A stretch of 64,000 bases of DNA, taken from NCBI GenBank assembly GCA_022824945.1, contig JAJDYX010000023.1, forward strand, positions 1-64,000. The letters run 5' to 3'. The stretch comes from Candidatus Latescibacterota bacterium. Lineage in GTDB: Bacteria > Latescibacterota > UBA2968. Below, piece by piece: positions 1 through 9,991 of this stretch; position 1 is the first letter of the stretch, and the number at the start of each line of letters is the position of its first letter. The notes beneath the pieces were generated by a model that was given only the letters and a program-made list of their open reading frames with translations, searched no databases and was not told the origin of the DNA. The position numbers and the translations under genes were made by a program.

Positions 1-1
1 T

Positions 2-703
2 CAAGCCCCCCACCCTCCCTGGTCCCCCCCTCTGGACGACCTGCAGCGATATGATAAATCTGTATTGGATAGTCCCCCCAGCACGGACCGCGACGCCTGG
101 TTCAAGCACACAGGCTGGAATGCGGACTACGGTGTTGAAGAATTCAGGAAGCGGTACTTTGGGGAAATCTCTCAGTTGGACACCGCATTTGACCGCATAT
201 TGAAAACACTGGAAAAGACTGGACTGGCAAATGATACTGTCGTCATCTTCACATCTGACCATGGCGATATGGCCGGTTGTCATGGCTTGTTCGGAAAAGG
301 CGTCATGTTCGATGAGTCCATTCGCGTGCCCCTGCTCATTCGCGTACCCGGAACAGCACAACGCGCTATTGAAAACCCAGTATCTACAGTAGATCTATTC
401 GCCACGATTCTCCATCTGGCCGATGCTGAAAATCCAGGAGAAACTGAAGGACGCTCTTTGCTCCCCTGCCTGACTGGAGAGCCAGATATCTCAACCGATG
501 TCTTCATCGAACACAAAGATGATTGCATTATCAGGGGCGACGTAAAGCTAATGACAAAGCGAAACGAGAATGACATTACGCATTGCTTTGACCTGGCGAA
601 CGACCCGTATGAACTCAATAATCTGGCTCAGAGCCTGGACGACAAAGCCAGAGACAGCATGCTCCTCGCGCTCAACCAATGGAGAAATCGAACGAGGAGT
701 TGA
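2..703 (+). CDS. Sulfatase family hydrolase, 5'-truncated by window edge
   Basis: Frame is open to base 2 (QAPHPPWSPPLDDLQRYDKSVLDSPP...); sulfatase C-terminal half with VIFTSDHGDMAGCHGLFGKG and P-LIRVPG. Confidence 0.85.
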   Translation, partial: QAPHPPWSPPLDDLQRYDKSVLDSPPSTDRDAWFKHTGWNADYGVEEFRKRYFGEISQLDTAFDRILKTLEKTGLANDTVVIFTSDHGDMAGCHGLFGKGVMFDESIRVPLLIRVPGTAQRAIENPVSTVDLFATILHLADAENPGETEGRSLLPCLTGEPDISTDVFIEHKDDCIIRGDVKLMTKRNENDITHCFDLANDPYELNNLAQSLDDKARDSMLLALNQWRNRTRS

Positions 704-718
704 TTAAAAGGAGATTTA

Positions 719-2020
719 TTGATGAATGTACTTGTTTTGATGAGTGATCATCACAGATTTGATGCGTTGGGGTGCCTGGGGAATCCACTGGCTCATACGC
801 CTAATCTCGATCGTCTGGCCGAAATGAGTGTGCGATTTGACCAGTGTTATACACAGTCGCCTGTGTGTTCGCCAGCGCGGCACAGTTTGGCAACCGGCAA
901 ATATGTCCACGCACATGGCGTCTTTACCAATAACGCAATGCCTTATCCGGGGATGTACACAATTGCACATGCTGTGCAACCCTTGAATTATCGTCGGTTC
1001 CACCTGGGCCATATGCACTGGAAAGATCCCGATGTAGATAATGGCTACGAGCCAGAGATTACACAACAGATGTGGCGCGAGACAATGCCTGAGGATATGC
1101 TGGCCCGATATGATTGGGAAAATGAGGGCGTATTGCGGCGGTCATCTGGCGGACCAAGTCCGCGTAGTCGAGAGCAGTATTGGGGATATCATGTTGCGAC
1201 AGAGTCAATTCGGCAGATTGAAGAGGCCGTCAGTAAAGGGGAGAAATTTCTGTCCTGGACGAGTTTTACAGAGCCTCATCCCCCGTTTTATCCGCCCAAA
1301 GAAATTTATGAAAAGATCGACCAGTCAAAGATCGAATTACCAGAGCAAGCACCTGCTGATGCGCCCTTGCCTCACAGTGATATTTTGAGGAAACGGAAAG
1401 AGTGGGCGCATCTGACACCCGTGGAACTGCGGCAGGTAATTGCAGGATATTATGGGATGATAGAGCTTGTGGATGGGTATTGTGGAATGGTTTTAGATGC
1501 GTTGGATCGGTTGGGTATCAGAGACGAAACGATTGTAATCTGGACAGCAGATCACGGCGACCAGATGTGGGAACACGAGATGTTTTTGAAGTTTAATATG
1601 CGAGAGGCTTCGGCGCATGTGCCGTTGTTGATTTCTGATCCAAGAATACGATCAGGAGTGCGGGATGAACTGGTAGAACACATTGATTTGTTCCCGACGA
1701 TTTGCGATTTGATTGGGGCTGAGGTCCCTGACTCTGTACACGGACGTTCGTTGAAACCGTTGTTAGATGGAGAGCCGCCTCCAGGTGATTGGCGAGACGC
1801 GGTATTCAGCCAGATTGGTGATACTCAGATGGTTCGGACGGAGACGGAAAAATTGAATGTATATCAGGGTGAGGCAGGAGAGTATTTTGATTTGGCGGAG
1901 GATCCAAAGGAGTTTTATAATCGGATTGAGGATGAAAGATATCAAGAACACATAGGCGTGTTGTTTGAACGGGTGAAAGCGTGGGAGCGCGCGTATGAAC
2001 CTGATGACGGTCAGGGATGA
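719..2020 (+). CDS. Sulfatase (type I, FGly motif CSPAR)
   Basis: MSDHHRFDALGCLGNPLAHTPNLDRLA; SPVCSPARHSLATGK; IWTADHGDQMWEH. Confidence 0.92.
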   Translation: MMNVLVLMSDHHRFDALGCLGNPLAHTPNLDRLAEMSVRFDQCYTQSPVCSPARHSLATGKYVHAHGVFTNNAMPYPGMYTIAHAVQPLNYRRFHLGHMHWKDPDVDNGYEPEITQQMWRETMPEDMLARYDWENEGVLRRSSGGPSPRSREQYWGYHVATESIRQIEEAVSKGEKFLSWTSFTEPHPPFYPPKEIYEKIDQSKIELPEQAPADAPLPHSDILRKRKEWAHLTPVELRQVIAGYYGMIELVDGYCGMVLDALDRLGIRDETIVIWTADHGDQMWEHEMFLKFNMREASAHVPLLISDPRIRSGVRDELVEHIDLFPTICDLIGAEVPDSVHGRSLKPLLDGEPPPGDWRDAVFSQIGDTQMVRTETEKLNVYQGEAGEYFDLAEDPKEFYNRIEDERYQEHIGVLFERVKAWERAYEPDDGQG

Positions 2021-3336
2021 TCACATACAAGGCCCTTCACCTCCTGTAGCATCGGATCTTCCGTCTTCTCGGCCATCTGCACGAGTAGCCCTGCTAACCG
2101 CTTCTTCTCACCCGAAATCTGTGGCGCGTCGATGAGATTTTCCATCTCCAGCGGATCGGATTCGTGGTCATACAGGACATTGTGAATCCCTGGCGAAAAC
2201 ACGTAGCGACCATCCCATACGGCACGCCATCCGCCGGGCTGGCTCGCGCCACGGAGTCCCATATATACACAGTCGTTCTCCACGCCTTTTCCCTCCAGAC
2301 ACCAGCCCGCCATACTATCGCCCTGCATCACATCGGGAACCCCCAGTCCCGCCAGATCCAGAATCGTGGGCGTAAGATCCACGCTACTCACCAGCGCGTC
2401 ACACACCTGATTTGGTTTGATGCGATTGGGCCATCGCACGATGAACGGGATGCGAAACGCGGTCGCATAAGGACTTCCCTTGCCTCGAAAGTTGCGCTCA
2501 TCGGATTCGCAGTGACTGCCCAGCTTATCGCCGTGATCACTTACATAGACCACGATTGTATTGTCTGCAATTCCCAACTCCTCCAGACCAGCCATCACAC
2601 GTCCGATCTCCACATCCACTGCCGTTACCTGACCGTAATACATCTGGTAAAGCTCCCGAAGCTCGCGTTCCCGTTCTCCGAACCGTCCTTTCACATCGTC
2701 TGGCAGCTCAAAGGTATCAGGATCGTACATATCCAGATACTTCTGCGGACACTGTTCGGGCTTGTGCGGCGGGCCATATCCCAAATAGTAGAGCCAGGGA
2801 CGGCCAGCGTCGCGATTTCGTTTCGCAAAGTCCAGAGCCATATCCGTATGCCACGTCGGCTCCCAGTCGTAGCCTTCGATCCGCACCCTCTCGCGATTCT
2901 CGTTGTAGTCCCAGACTTCAAAAAACTCGTGCCCCTTCTGGTATCCGTGCCATTCCTGCCATCCCGCTCGCCTGGGACCTGGCGCAATGAATCCACCTCC
3001 TCCTCTGGGCTTGCCCCCATCCAGATGCCATTTTCCAATATAGCCTGTGGCGTATCCAGCGTCCGCAAACAGATCGGCAAACGTGATCAGTTCGGGATCC
3101 AGCAGAATATTGTTCACATCCACGCCGTGGGTATGGCAATACAATCCGGTCTGCATCGTCCCCCGAAATGGGGAACACACAGGGCTGGACGAAGCGCAGC
3201 GCGAGAACCGGATTCCCTCTGACGCAAGGCGGTCGAGATTCGGCGTTTTCACCTGCGAATCACCTGCACAACCCATCACTGTTCCGCGATGCTGGTCCGG
3301 CTGAATCACCAACACATTCGGCTTTTCATTCGACAT
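2011..3336 (-). CDS. Sulfatase (FGly motif CSPFR)
   Basis: MSNEKPNVLVIQPDQHRGTVMGCAGDSQVKTPNLDRLA; SPVCSPFRGTMQTG; VYVSDHGDKLGSH. ORF reaches 3393 but the internal Met at 3336 fits the family N-terminus. Confidence 0.92.
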   Translation of the reverse strand: MSNEKPNVLVIQPDQHRGTVMGCAGDSQVKTPNLDRLASEGIRFSRCASSSPVCSPFRGTMQTGLYCHTHGVDVNNILLDPELITFADLFADAGYATGYIGKWHLDGGKPRGGGGFIAPGPRRAGWQEWHGYQKGHEFFEVWDYNENRERVRIEGYDWEPTWHTDMALDFAKRNRDAGRPWLYYLGYGPPHKPEQCPQKYLDMYDPDTFELPDDVKGRFGERERELRELYQMYYGQVTAVDVEIGRVMAGLEELGIADNTIVVYVSDHGDKLGSHCESDERNFRGKGSPYATAFRIPFIVRWPNRIKPNQVCDALVSSVDLTPTILDLAGLGVPDVMQGDSMAGWCLEGKGVENDCVYMGLRGASQPGGWRAVWDGRYVFSPGIHNVLYDHESDPLEMENLIDAPQISGEKKRLAGLLVQMAEKTEDPMLQEVKGLVCDHP

Positions 3337-3540
3337 TATCGGTCCTCCATCGGTTGCTCCTACAGTACAATTCGTGACTCGACACAATAGCAACTTAGCC
3401 TTTGCGGGTCAAGCCCAGCCAAAGTAGGTCATAGAGCGTTTCCCAACTCTCCCTATCAGATGGTACTTGCACTCCCACCCTGTATGTCGTAGAATCTGAA
3501 TGCCCTTCATTGAGAGACTTCCTCAGAAAGGAGCGTGAAA

Positions 3541-4266
3541 ATGGCTGAGCCATGGAAATATATCCACACAAAGAGGGTATTGAACAAATACGGTTTGCCT
3601 GCCGGAGCCTTTGATCCGGAGGCACCGGGAGAGCAGACATACGACATCTACTGGATGAACATTCGGACGACGCGAGGGACTCCCAGCAGGTCTCACAAAC
3701 CTGAGGCTACACTCAGGATTTCCGCCAAAAATGAAGGCGAAGACCGTCATTTGGGAATTATCTGCTCGGACCTGAAGTTCGATAACACAACAAAAATTAA
3801 TGCACAATGCGAGAACAACGCACTCACATCTCCAAAGACCTGGACGCTAAAGTATTCCAACGGGAGCCGAGCGGGAAAAGGACTGGTTGAATACACCCAG
3901 AAAGGGGAAATCCGAAATAGCCGACTTTTGATGGATGGCAAAGAGCCTGCGCATTCAAAGACGCTTGGGACCTATACCGCCGACTGGTGTCTTTTTGACG
4001 CCGTCCAGCGGTTGGCCGCCAAAAAAGACACGACAAAGCACACATTCGACCTCATAGAAGAGTTCTCAATGATCCGGGAAAATCAGTTCCTGATTTATCG
4101 CGGGACATCGGAGATCACAACAGATCAAAGTGCTGTGACTGCCGATGTGTATTGCCATTACGGGGAATCCGTTATTCCCACCTGTTATTATGTAGATGCG
4201 AATGGGCGATTATTTCTGATGGTAAGTACGCGCAGGACGGTGATCCTCAAGAAGGAGGTGTCATAA
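3541..4266 (+). CDS. Hypothetical protein next to a sulfatase
   Basis: ~242-aa ORF, 3 bp before the downstream sulfatase; GTG start at 3535 also possible; no family recognised. Confidence 0.65.
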   Translation: MAEPWKYIHTKRVLNKYGLPAGAFDPEAPGEQTYDIYWMNIRTTRGTPSRSHKPEATLRISAKNEGEDRHLGIICSDLKFDNTTKINAQCENNALTSPKTWTLKYSNGSRAGKGLVEYTQKGEIRNSRLLMDGKEPAHSKTLGTYTADWCLFDAVQRLAAKKDTTKHTFDLIEEFSMIRENQFLIYRGTSEITTDQSAVTADVYCHYGESVIPTCYYVDANGRLFLMVSTRRTVILKKEVS

Positions 4267-4269
4267 GCG

Positions 4270-5535
4270 ATGGAACAAAGACCGAATATACTTCTGGTTA
4301 CGACCGACCAGCATAGTGCGGAAGCCCTTGGACATCTGGGGTGCAATGACGTGAAGACGCCCAGTATGGACCGCCTTGCAGCAAGGGGGATCAGCTTTGC
4401 AAAATCCTATAGCGCGAATCCAGTCTGCTGTCCGGCGCGGGCGAGCTGGTTTACCGGGCGCCATACACCCGAAAACGGCGTCGTGGCCAATGGTACCAAC
4501 ATGGTTCCGTCGATGCCAGACCTGGGACAATGGCTGAACAAAAATGGTTACAACGCCTACTACAGCGGGAAATGGCATATTCCCGGCAGAGATGTCGCGC
4601 AGAGTTTTCACCATATCTGCCCCGATCCGCGGAATACGGCTGAGACCGGAGACATTGCTTCGACCCGCAGTGCGATCGGTTTTCTCCAGAACTACCAGAA
4701 TAAAGAACCCTTCTTCCTGTCAGTCGGACTCTTGAATCCGCACGATATCTGCTCCTTTGTGCTGACGCATACGATGCACGATGGAAAGATGCCGTTCCCC
4801 GAGATTGACGACCTTCCTCCACTGCCTCCCAATTTTGAGATAGACATGGCGGAACCGGAAAGAGTCAGGAACTCCCGGAATCAGAAACTGGCAGACCGAG
4901 GCGAAGAATCTGGTATGGAAAAGTGGGAAGAGAAACTCTACCGTTACTATATCTGGACCTACTACCGGTACATTGAAAAGGTAGATGGACAGATCGGCTT
5001 GATCATAGACGCGCTCGAGAACTCAGCATTTAAGGACAATACGGTCGTGATCCTTACGTCCGACCACGGAGACGGACACCTTCGACACAAGATGGTCTTT
5101 AAGAGTTTTCTATACGATGAGGCCGCACGGGTGCCCTTTATCATGAGTTGGCCCGGTCACATCTCGGAACAGGTGATGGACCAGGAGCATCTCGTATCGG
5201 GCGTGGATGTTTTTCCGACCGTTTGTGACTATGCCGGGATCTCGCCGCCCCCTATGATGCGCGGATACAGCCTGCGTGCGATTGCTGAAGGGGAAAATCC
5301 AGACTGGCGGGATTTTGTGGTAGCACACGCCACCGGAGGCGGTAAAATGCTCCGCACCAACACACATAAGCTCATTACCTATGAGGGTGATCCAGTAATC
5401 CAACTCTTTGATATGGAAGCGGATCCCTGGGAAACCAGGAATCTGGCAGAAGCGTCCAACTCAAGGGCACTGGCAAGTGAAATGCAGGCATCCCTGACTG
5501 CGTTTGAGAGTGAATTCGAGTTGGCGGAGGTCTGA
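4270..5535 (+). CDS. Sulfatase (FGly motif CCPAR)
   Basis: MEQRPNILLVTTDQHSAEALGHLG; NPVCCPARASWFTGR; ILTSDHGDGH. Confidence 0.93.
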   Translation: MEQRPNILLVTTDQHSAEALGHLGCNDVKTPSMDRLAARGISFAKSYSANPVCCPARASWFTGRHTPENGVVANGTNMVPSMPDLGQWLNKNGYNAYYSGKWHIPGRDVAQSFHHICPDPRNTAETGDIASTRSAIGFLQNYQNKEPFFLSVGLLNPHDICSFVLTHTMHDGKMPFPEIDDLPPLPPNFEIDMAEPERVRNSRNQKLADRGEESGMEKWEEKLYRYYIWTYYRYIEKVDGQIGLIIDALENSAFKDNTVVILTSDHGDGHLRHKMVFKSFLYDEAARVPFIMSWPGHISEQVMDQEHLVSGVDVFPTVCDYAGISPPPMMRGYSLRAIAEGENPDWRDFVVAHATGGGKMLRTNTHKLITYEGDPVIQLFDMEADPWETRNLAEASNSRALASEMQASLTAFESEFELAEV

Positions 5536-5596
5536 TATCTCTTTACTTCCTTTGGTCGTTCAGCCCTTTGAATACATTTCCCTTGACAATTTTCAT

Positions 5597-5642
5597 ATTT
5601 CATTGAAATTGTTATTTGATTCCATTTCATTGTAAAACAATG
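5597..5642. promoter_or_regulatory. Operator-like palindromes upstream of the DUF4160/DUF2442 pair
   Basis: ATTTCA-T-TGAAAT (5597-5609) and CATTGT-AAA-ACAATG (5628-5642); shared ATTTCATTG at 5597 and 5624. Confidence 0.45.
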
Positions 5643-5652
5643 ACATACGTAC

Positions 5653-5889
5653 ATGCCAACTATTTTTTCAAACGGTCCCTACCGATTTTTCTTTTATGCA
5701 GGTGACCGGGATGAACCGATTCATGTTCATGTGGAAAGAGATGATTCTATCGCAAAATTTTGGATAGAACCTATCCGATTACAGAGAAGTAGTGGTTTTC
5801 GCAGCACAGATTTGAGACGTATCAGAAAAATTATTGAGGAAAAACAAGACGATATCGTGGAGTTCTGGAATGAGTATTTCAACGATTGA
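5653..5889 (+). CDS. DUF4160 domain protein (toxin-antitoxin-like module)
   Basis: MPTIFSNGPYRFFFYAGDRDEPIHVHVERDD... is typical of DUF4160. Confidence 0.8.
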   Translation: MPTIFSNGPYRFFFYAGDRDEPIHVHVERDDSIAKFWIEPIRLQRSSGFRSTDLRRIRKIIEEKQDDIVEFWNEYFND

Positions 5890-6172
5890 AATTCAGCCTA
5901 CGCTTGCGGAGCGTATCTCTATCGACGATGAGTCACTAATAATAGACTTAGTTGATGGACGAAGCATAAGCGTCCCTTTAGAATGGTATCCCCGTCTATT
6001 GCATGGCACTCCTCAAGAGCGCAATAATTGGCGACTCATAGGTCGAGGAGAAGGCATCCATTGGCCTGACTTAGATGAGGATATTAGCATCGAAAATGTA
6101 TGGGCTGGCCGACCTTCAGGAGAGAGCCAACGTTCGCTAAAGCGATGGTTAGCAGCGCGGAATAAAGTGTAA
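5870..6172 (+). CDS. DUF2442 domain protein
   Basis: LVDGRSISVPLEWYPRLLHGTPQERNNWRLIGRGEGIHWPDLDEDISIENVWAGR; overlaps the DUF4160 gene by 20 bp. Confidence 0.8.
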   Translation: MSISTIEIQPTLAERISIDDESLIIDLVDGRSISVPLEWYPRLLHGTPQERNNWRLIGRGEGIHWPDLDEDISIENVWAGRPSGESQRSLKRWLAARNKV

Positions 6173-6250
6173 TACTGCTATCATATGGACTCGACCCGTT
6201 TTTTTAGTGGTAAGATACCTCCCTGATTCCATCATTCGAAAAATGTCCCC

Positions 6251-7159
6251 TTGACCCTCACCGCCGTCATCCTCATCCTCATCTCCGCCTTCACGCATGT
6301 AGGCTGGAACCTGTTGTGCAAGCGGGAGCATCCGTCCTCCGCTTTCTTCCTCCTGGTCAACACATTTGGGACTCTGTGCCTCTTTCCCGCACTCATCCTG
6401 TTCGGCTCGGCAATTCCAACATTCCCCACCTCCGTATGGCTCTTACTTGTCACAACAGGTATTTTTCAGACCATCTATATCCTCGGGTTGGCCAACGCCT
6501 ACCAGAGAGGCGACCTGTCCATCCTCTACCCCATCGCCCGGTCCTCTCCGGTCCTCGTGGTCATTATCGTGACACTTTTTTTTGACCGCGCCGACCAGGT
6601 CAGCGCACAGTGCATTTGGGGTATTGCCTTGGTTGCCGTTGGAATGTTTGTCCTGCCCATGAAGCATCTGAGTGATTTCCATATTGACAACTACCTGAAC
6701 TCATCGGTATTGTTTGCCTTAATGGCCGCCTTTGCCACAGCCGGTTATTCAATCATCGACGACGAGGCTTTGCGTCTCCTCAGAGATTCTCCCGCCCTTC
6801 CCATTGCGGGCTGGCAGGTTACGATCCTCTATGCCTTTTTCGAAGGCCTCATTACCTCTCTCTGGCTGGGAATTTGGGTTCTATTTCAAAAACGTGGTCG
6901 CATCCTTATGCGGGAAATCCTGAAAACGAGAGTACCCCGCGCCCTGCTGGCAGGTGCTGGCATGGCTGCCGCTTATACTCTGGTCCTGATCAGCCTGGCC
7001 TTTGTCTCAAACGTCAGCTATGTCGTTACTTTTCGCCAGATCAGCATTCCCCTGGGCACTGTTTTCGGCATCCTCCTTCTCAAAGAACCCGGCTACACAC
7101 CCAAATACCTTGGGGTCGCCGTCATTTTCACGGGGCTTGTTCTCGTCGGAACTGGATAG
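6251..7159 (+). CDS. EamA/DMT family transporter
   Basis: ~10 hydrophobic segments; ANAYQRGDLSILYPIARSSPVLV and LGVAVIFTGLVLVG typical of EamA. Confidence 0.85.
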   Translation: MTLTAVILILISAFTHVGWNLLCKREHPSSAFFLLVNTFGTLCLFPALILFGSAIPTFPTSVWLLLVTTGIFQTIYILGLANAYQRGDLSILYPIARSSPVLVVIIVTLFFDRADQVSAQCIWGIALVAVGMFVLPMKHLSDFHIDNYLNSSVLFALMAAFATAGYSIIDDEALRLLRDSPALPIAGWQVTILYAFFEGLITSLWLGIWVLFQKRGRILMREILKTRVPRALLAGAGMAAAYTLVLISLAFVSNVSYVVTFRQISIPLGTVFGILLLKEPGYTPKYLGVAVIFTGLVLVGTG

Positions 7160-7350
7160 CGGTACCAGCTTGTTTGCAGGATAGTTCGAGCCGGAAATCG
7201 TAACCTGATCTCAGTTTCTTTCTGATTATCGAAAATATCGCCCACTGCCCTAAACGGTAGCGGGCTTTCAATTTTGTACACCACTTTCTTATTCGTGCCC
7301 TCTAATATTATGAAAACGTCGCATAGAATTGAATTTTGGAAGCCTGCCAA

Positions 7351-9027
7351 ATGACTCAACCTGATAATGACACGGTTCTTATTCAGAAATCTGTGCAAGG
7401 TGACCGGCAAGCATTTAGTGAGTTGGTTGACCAGTATGGTTCTCTATTGCTTCAAACAGCTTATCGTTTGACAGGAAACTGGGATGATGCTCGGGATATA
7501 GTTCAGGAGGCATTACTCTATGCACACGCTTCATTGGATAGTCTAAGAGATCCACAGCGTTTTCTTCCCTGGGTTCGAGCCATTATCTATCGAACATATC
7601 AAAGCCATAAGAAAAAGCAGACGCGACGCATAGAATTATTGAATTTCTATATCTCCGCCGAAGGAAATGATCCCTCAATTTCTGCTCACTCCATACTTCC
7701 AGATCAATACCTATATCAGAAAGAACTGGCCTCTCTACTCCATCATTCTCTTCAATCATTAACCGAGCGCAACAGACGCATTGTTGAATTGTTCTATCTT
7801 GAAGATTGGCCGATCAGAAAAATCAGCGACTTCCTTAAACTTTCAACAGATACAATAAAAAACCGACTTCGCAACGCCCGCATTCAAATGAGAAAGGAGA
7901 TATTGGAAATGCAAACACTGAATCCAATGCCCCGACTGAAACCGCAGCGTATCGCCCGTTTCGAAATATCAGGGAGTTTTTCCGGTGATTCTTCTAACCC
8001 GTTTGGGTTAAACAATACCCTGTTGTATCAACGCATACTGGCAGCCTGTCGAAAAACGCCTCTTACGCCATTTGAATTAGCAAAGCGAATTGATGCTGAT
8101 GAAGCTTATGTCATAGACGCTTTGTTATCGTTGCTCGAAATGGAGATTATTGCAGAAGCAGCGCCCAACCATTATGTTGCAAATTTCTTTTTTCCAACCG
8201 TTTCAGATGATCAATTTTTTTTAGACCGATGCCAGCCGTATGTCAAAAAAGTGACTCACGAGTTACAAACGAATCTGACTACTATCAAGAAGGCAATTGC
8301 TGACTGTTCTTTTAATCAATGGGGATTCGGTTGGCATGAAATACACTGGATTGTTCTGTATGAATGGTTGCCTCAGCCTCCAATCCCAGGCCAACCCAAA
8401 CCACTATCTGAAAAAGAAATAAACCGATTTATGGGACCGCTTAGACCCGATGGTGGCCGCTGGTATTTATCGGGCCATGACCTGACTTCCCCTTTCTCGG
8501 AAAGAACAGGCAGTCGTGCTTTCACCGAGTATGATGGCTCAGGAAGACACTATAAAGTGAATTGGCCTGGTTCGGGAAGACTCATGAAAGAGAAGGAATT
8601 TGCGATTGCAGTGAAGTTAGCTACCGGTCCAAAAACTGAAACAGAGATACTGGCGGGCTTGTCCAATGAAATTGGAAGGGAAGTTCTCGCCGAGTGTATG
8701 GATGCGGGCTTTATAACGCGAATTGATGGATGCTACCAACTCGGATTCCCGTTTGTTCGACCCGAGGATGAAAAAAAGATCGCAGATGCCTTACGTCCTG
8801 TATCGGATGCGCTTATTGAAGCTCGAGAGGAATGGCAGGTAGAGGCACCAAATGTAGCGAAGGAATTGGGATTCGACTGGCTTATAGAGAATCAACCAGA
8901 CGCTTTAATGTCAGGAATCGAGGGACTTTGGGGATTGAATCAGCAATTGCAAGCGGAGGGACTTATTCATCCCCCTCCGGATGATAATCCCTGCTGGGCT
9001 ATGTGGGCAAAAGTCTGGAAAGCTTGA
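7351..9027 (+). CDS. ECF-type RNA polymerase sigma factor with long C-terminal extension
   Basis: Sigma2-like FSELVDQYGSLLLQTAYRLTGNWDDARDIVQEALLYA; sigma4-like LTERNRRIVELFYLEDWPIRKISDFLKLSTDTIKNRLRNARIQMRK; ~370-aa extension. Confidence 0.88.
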   Translation: MTQPDNDTVLIQKSVQGDRQAFSELVDQYGSLLLQTAYRLTGNWDDARDIVQEALLYAHASLDSLRDPQRFLPWVRAIIYRTYQSHKKKQTRRIELLNFYISAEGNDPSISAHSILPDQYLYQKELASLLHHSLQSLTERNRRIVELFYLEDWPIRKISDFLKLSTDTIKNRLRNARIQMRKEILEMQTLNPMPRLKPQRIARFEISGSFSGDSSNPFGLNNTLLYQRILAACRKTPLTPFELAKRIDADEAYVIDALLSLLEMEIIAEAAPNHYVANFFFPTVSDDQFFLDRCQPYVKKVTHELQTNLTTIKKAIADCSFNQWGFGWHEIHWIVLYEWLPQPPIPGQPKPLSEKEINRFMGPLRPDGGRWYLSGHDLTSPFSERTGSRAFTEYDGSGRHYKVNWPGSGRLMKEKEFAIAVKLATGPKTETEILAGLSNEIGREVLAECMDAGFITRIDGCYQLGFPFVRPEDEKKIADALRPVSDALIEAREEWQVEAPNVAKELGFDWLIENQPDALMSGIEGLWGLNQQLQAEGLIHPPPDDNPCWAMWAKVWKA

Positions 9028-9042
9028 TAATATAAAATCGTG

Positions 9043-9861
9043 CTACTCACGCTTGTCATCGCGAAACCGAAATGCTTTGCCTCCTACTATCTGATCACTT
9101 GTAACGGTTGGACACCAGTATTTTTCGATATGTTCGAGTGTGAGATCTGTGCCCTGGAAATGACCTCCGTGATCACAGTGATGGGAGTCGGTCAGATCGC
9201 GACACAGCAATGGTTTCTTACCCAGATAGACGAGTTGACGAATACCAAATGGACGACCGAGTACGCAGATGTTCGCAGCAACACCCATCACGATTACGTT
9301 CTCAATGCGTTGAAGCAGATTATATACTTCCTGACCATCATCGCTAATCGCATCCTCCTCTACAATCTCAATCGTCTCAATCTGGCGAATCCAGGGAGCA
9401 ACCCCCTCCTTACAACAAGGCTCTGGGGTATGGCATGAGCACGGTCCTGGATTGGTGATTCCAATCGGTAATGGTGATTCTTCGAGTTGACAAATCTCGC
9501 GGGGTTGGTCCCACCCGTTCCATCTGAATTCAACAGAAGCCTCTACAAAGGGTGCTTCCTGGGCGCGTTTGCGTTGCGGTGTCTCGTCGTAGAATCCCAT
9601 ACAGCCGCTGGGAGCGTGTATGATCAACGCACCTTCTTTTCGAATGCCTGCTATGACTTCATTCATGCGAGGTGCCATTTCAGCGACCCGTTCGGCAGTG
9701 GAAATGCAGTGATGGGTATCCCACATATCACAGATGATAACAGCGGCTTTCGCAGGAACCCACTCTACTGTTTCTATCGCGATTTCGAATGTGTCCGTGC
9801 TATCGTCAGCTTTCGCACGTATGCGTGTATTCAAAGTAAATCCAGCCATAGCTTTCTCCAT
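9043..9861 (-). CDS. Isochorismatase-like cysteine hydrolase
   Basis: AAVIICDMWDTHHC...; IVMGVAANICVLGRPFGIRQ catalytic Cys context. Confidence 0.82.
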   Translation of the reverse strand: MEKAMAGFTLNTRIRAKADDSTDTFEIAIETVEWVPAKAAVIICDMWDTHHCISTAERVAEMAPRMNEVIAGIRKEGALIIHAPSGCMGFYDETPQRKRAQEAPFVEASVEFRWNGWDQPREICQLEESPLPIGITNPGPCSCHTPEPCCKEGVAPWIRQIETIEIVEEDAISDDGQEVYNLLQRIENVIVMGVAANICVLGRPFGIRQLVYLGKKPLLCRDLTDSHHCDHGGHFQGTDLTLEHIEKYWCPTVTSDQIVGGKAFRFRDDKRE

Positions 9862-9991
9862 GAAAAATCACCGATTCTTAGCATTGTAGATCACCATATA
9901 TCACAGTATATTGATGGTATCTGTAAAAAAAGATAAACTCTATAACAAGTAAAGAGTCAAGAAAAAATCCAGTTGGTGATGGAGTTATTTT

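Noticed and set aside
2164-3222. 352-aa plus-strand ORF opposite the minus-strand sulfatase
   Set aside because: Antisense shadow of a well-supported sulfatase gene; protein has no recognisable domain
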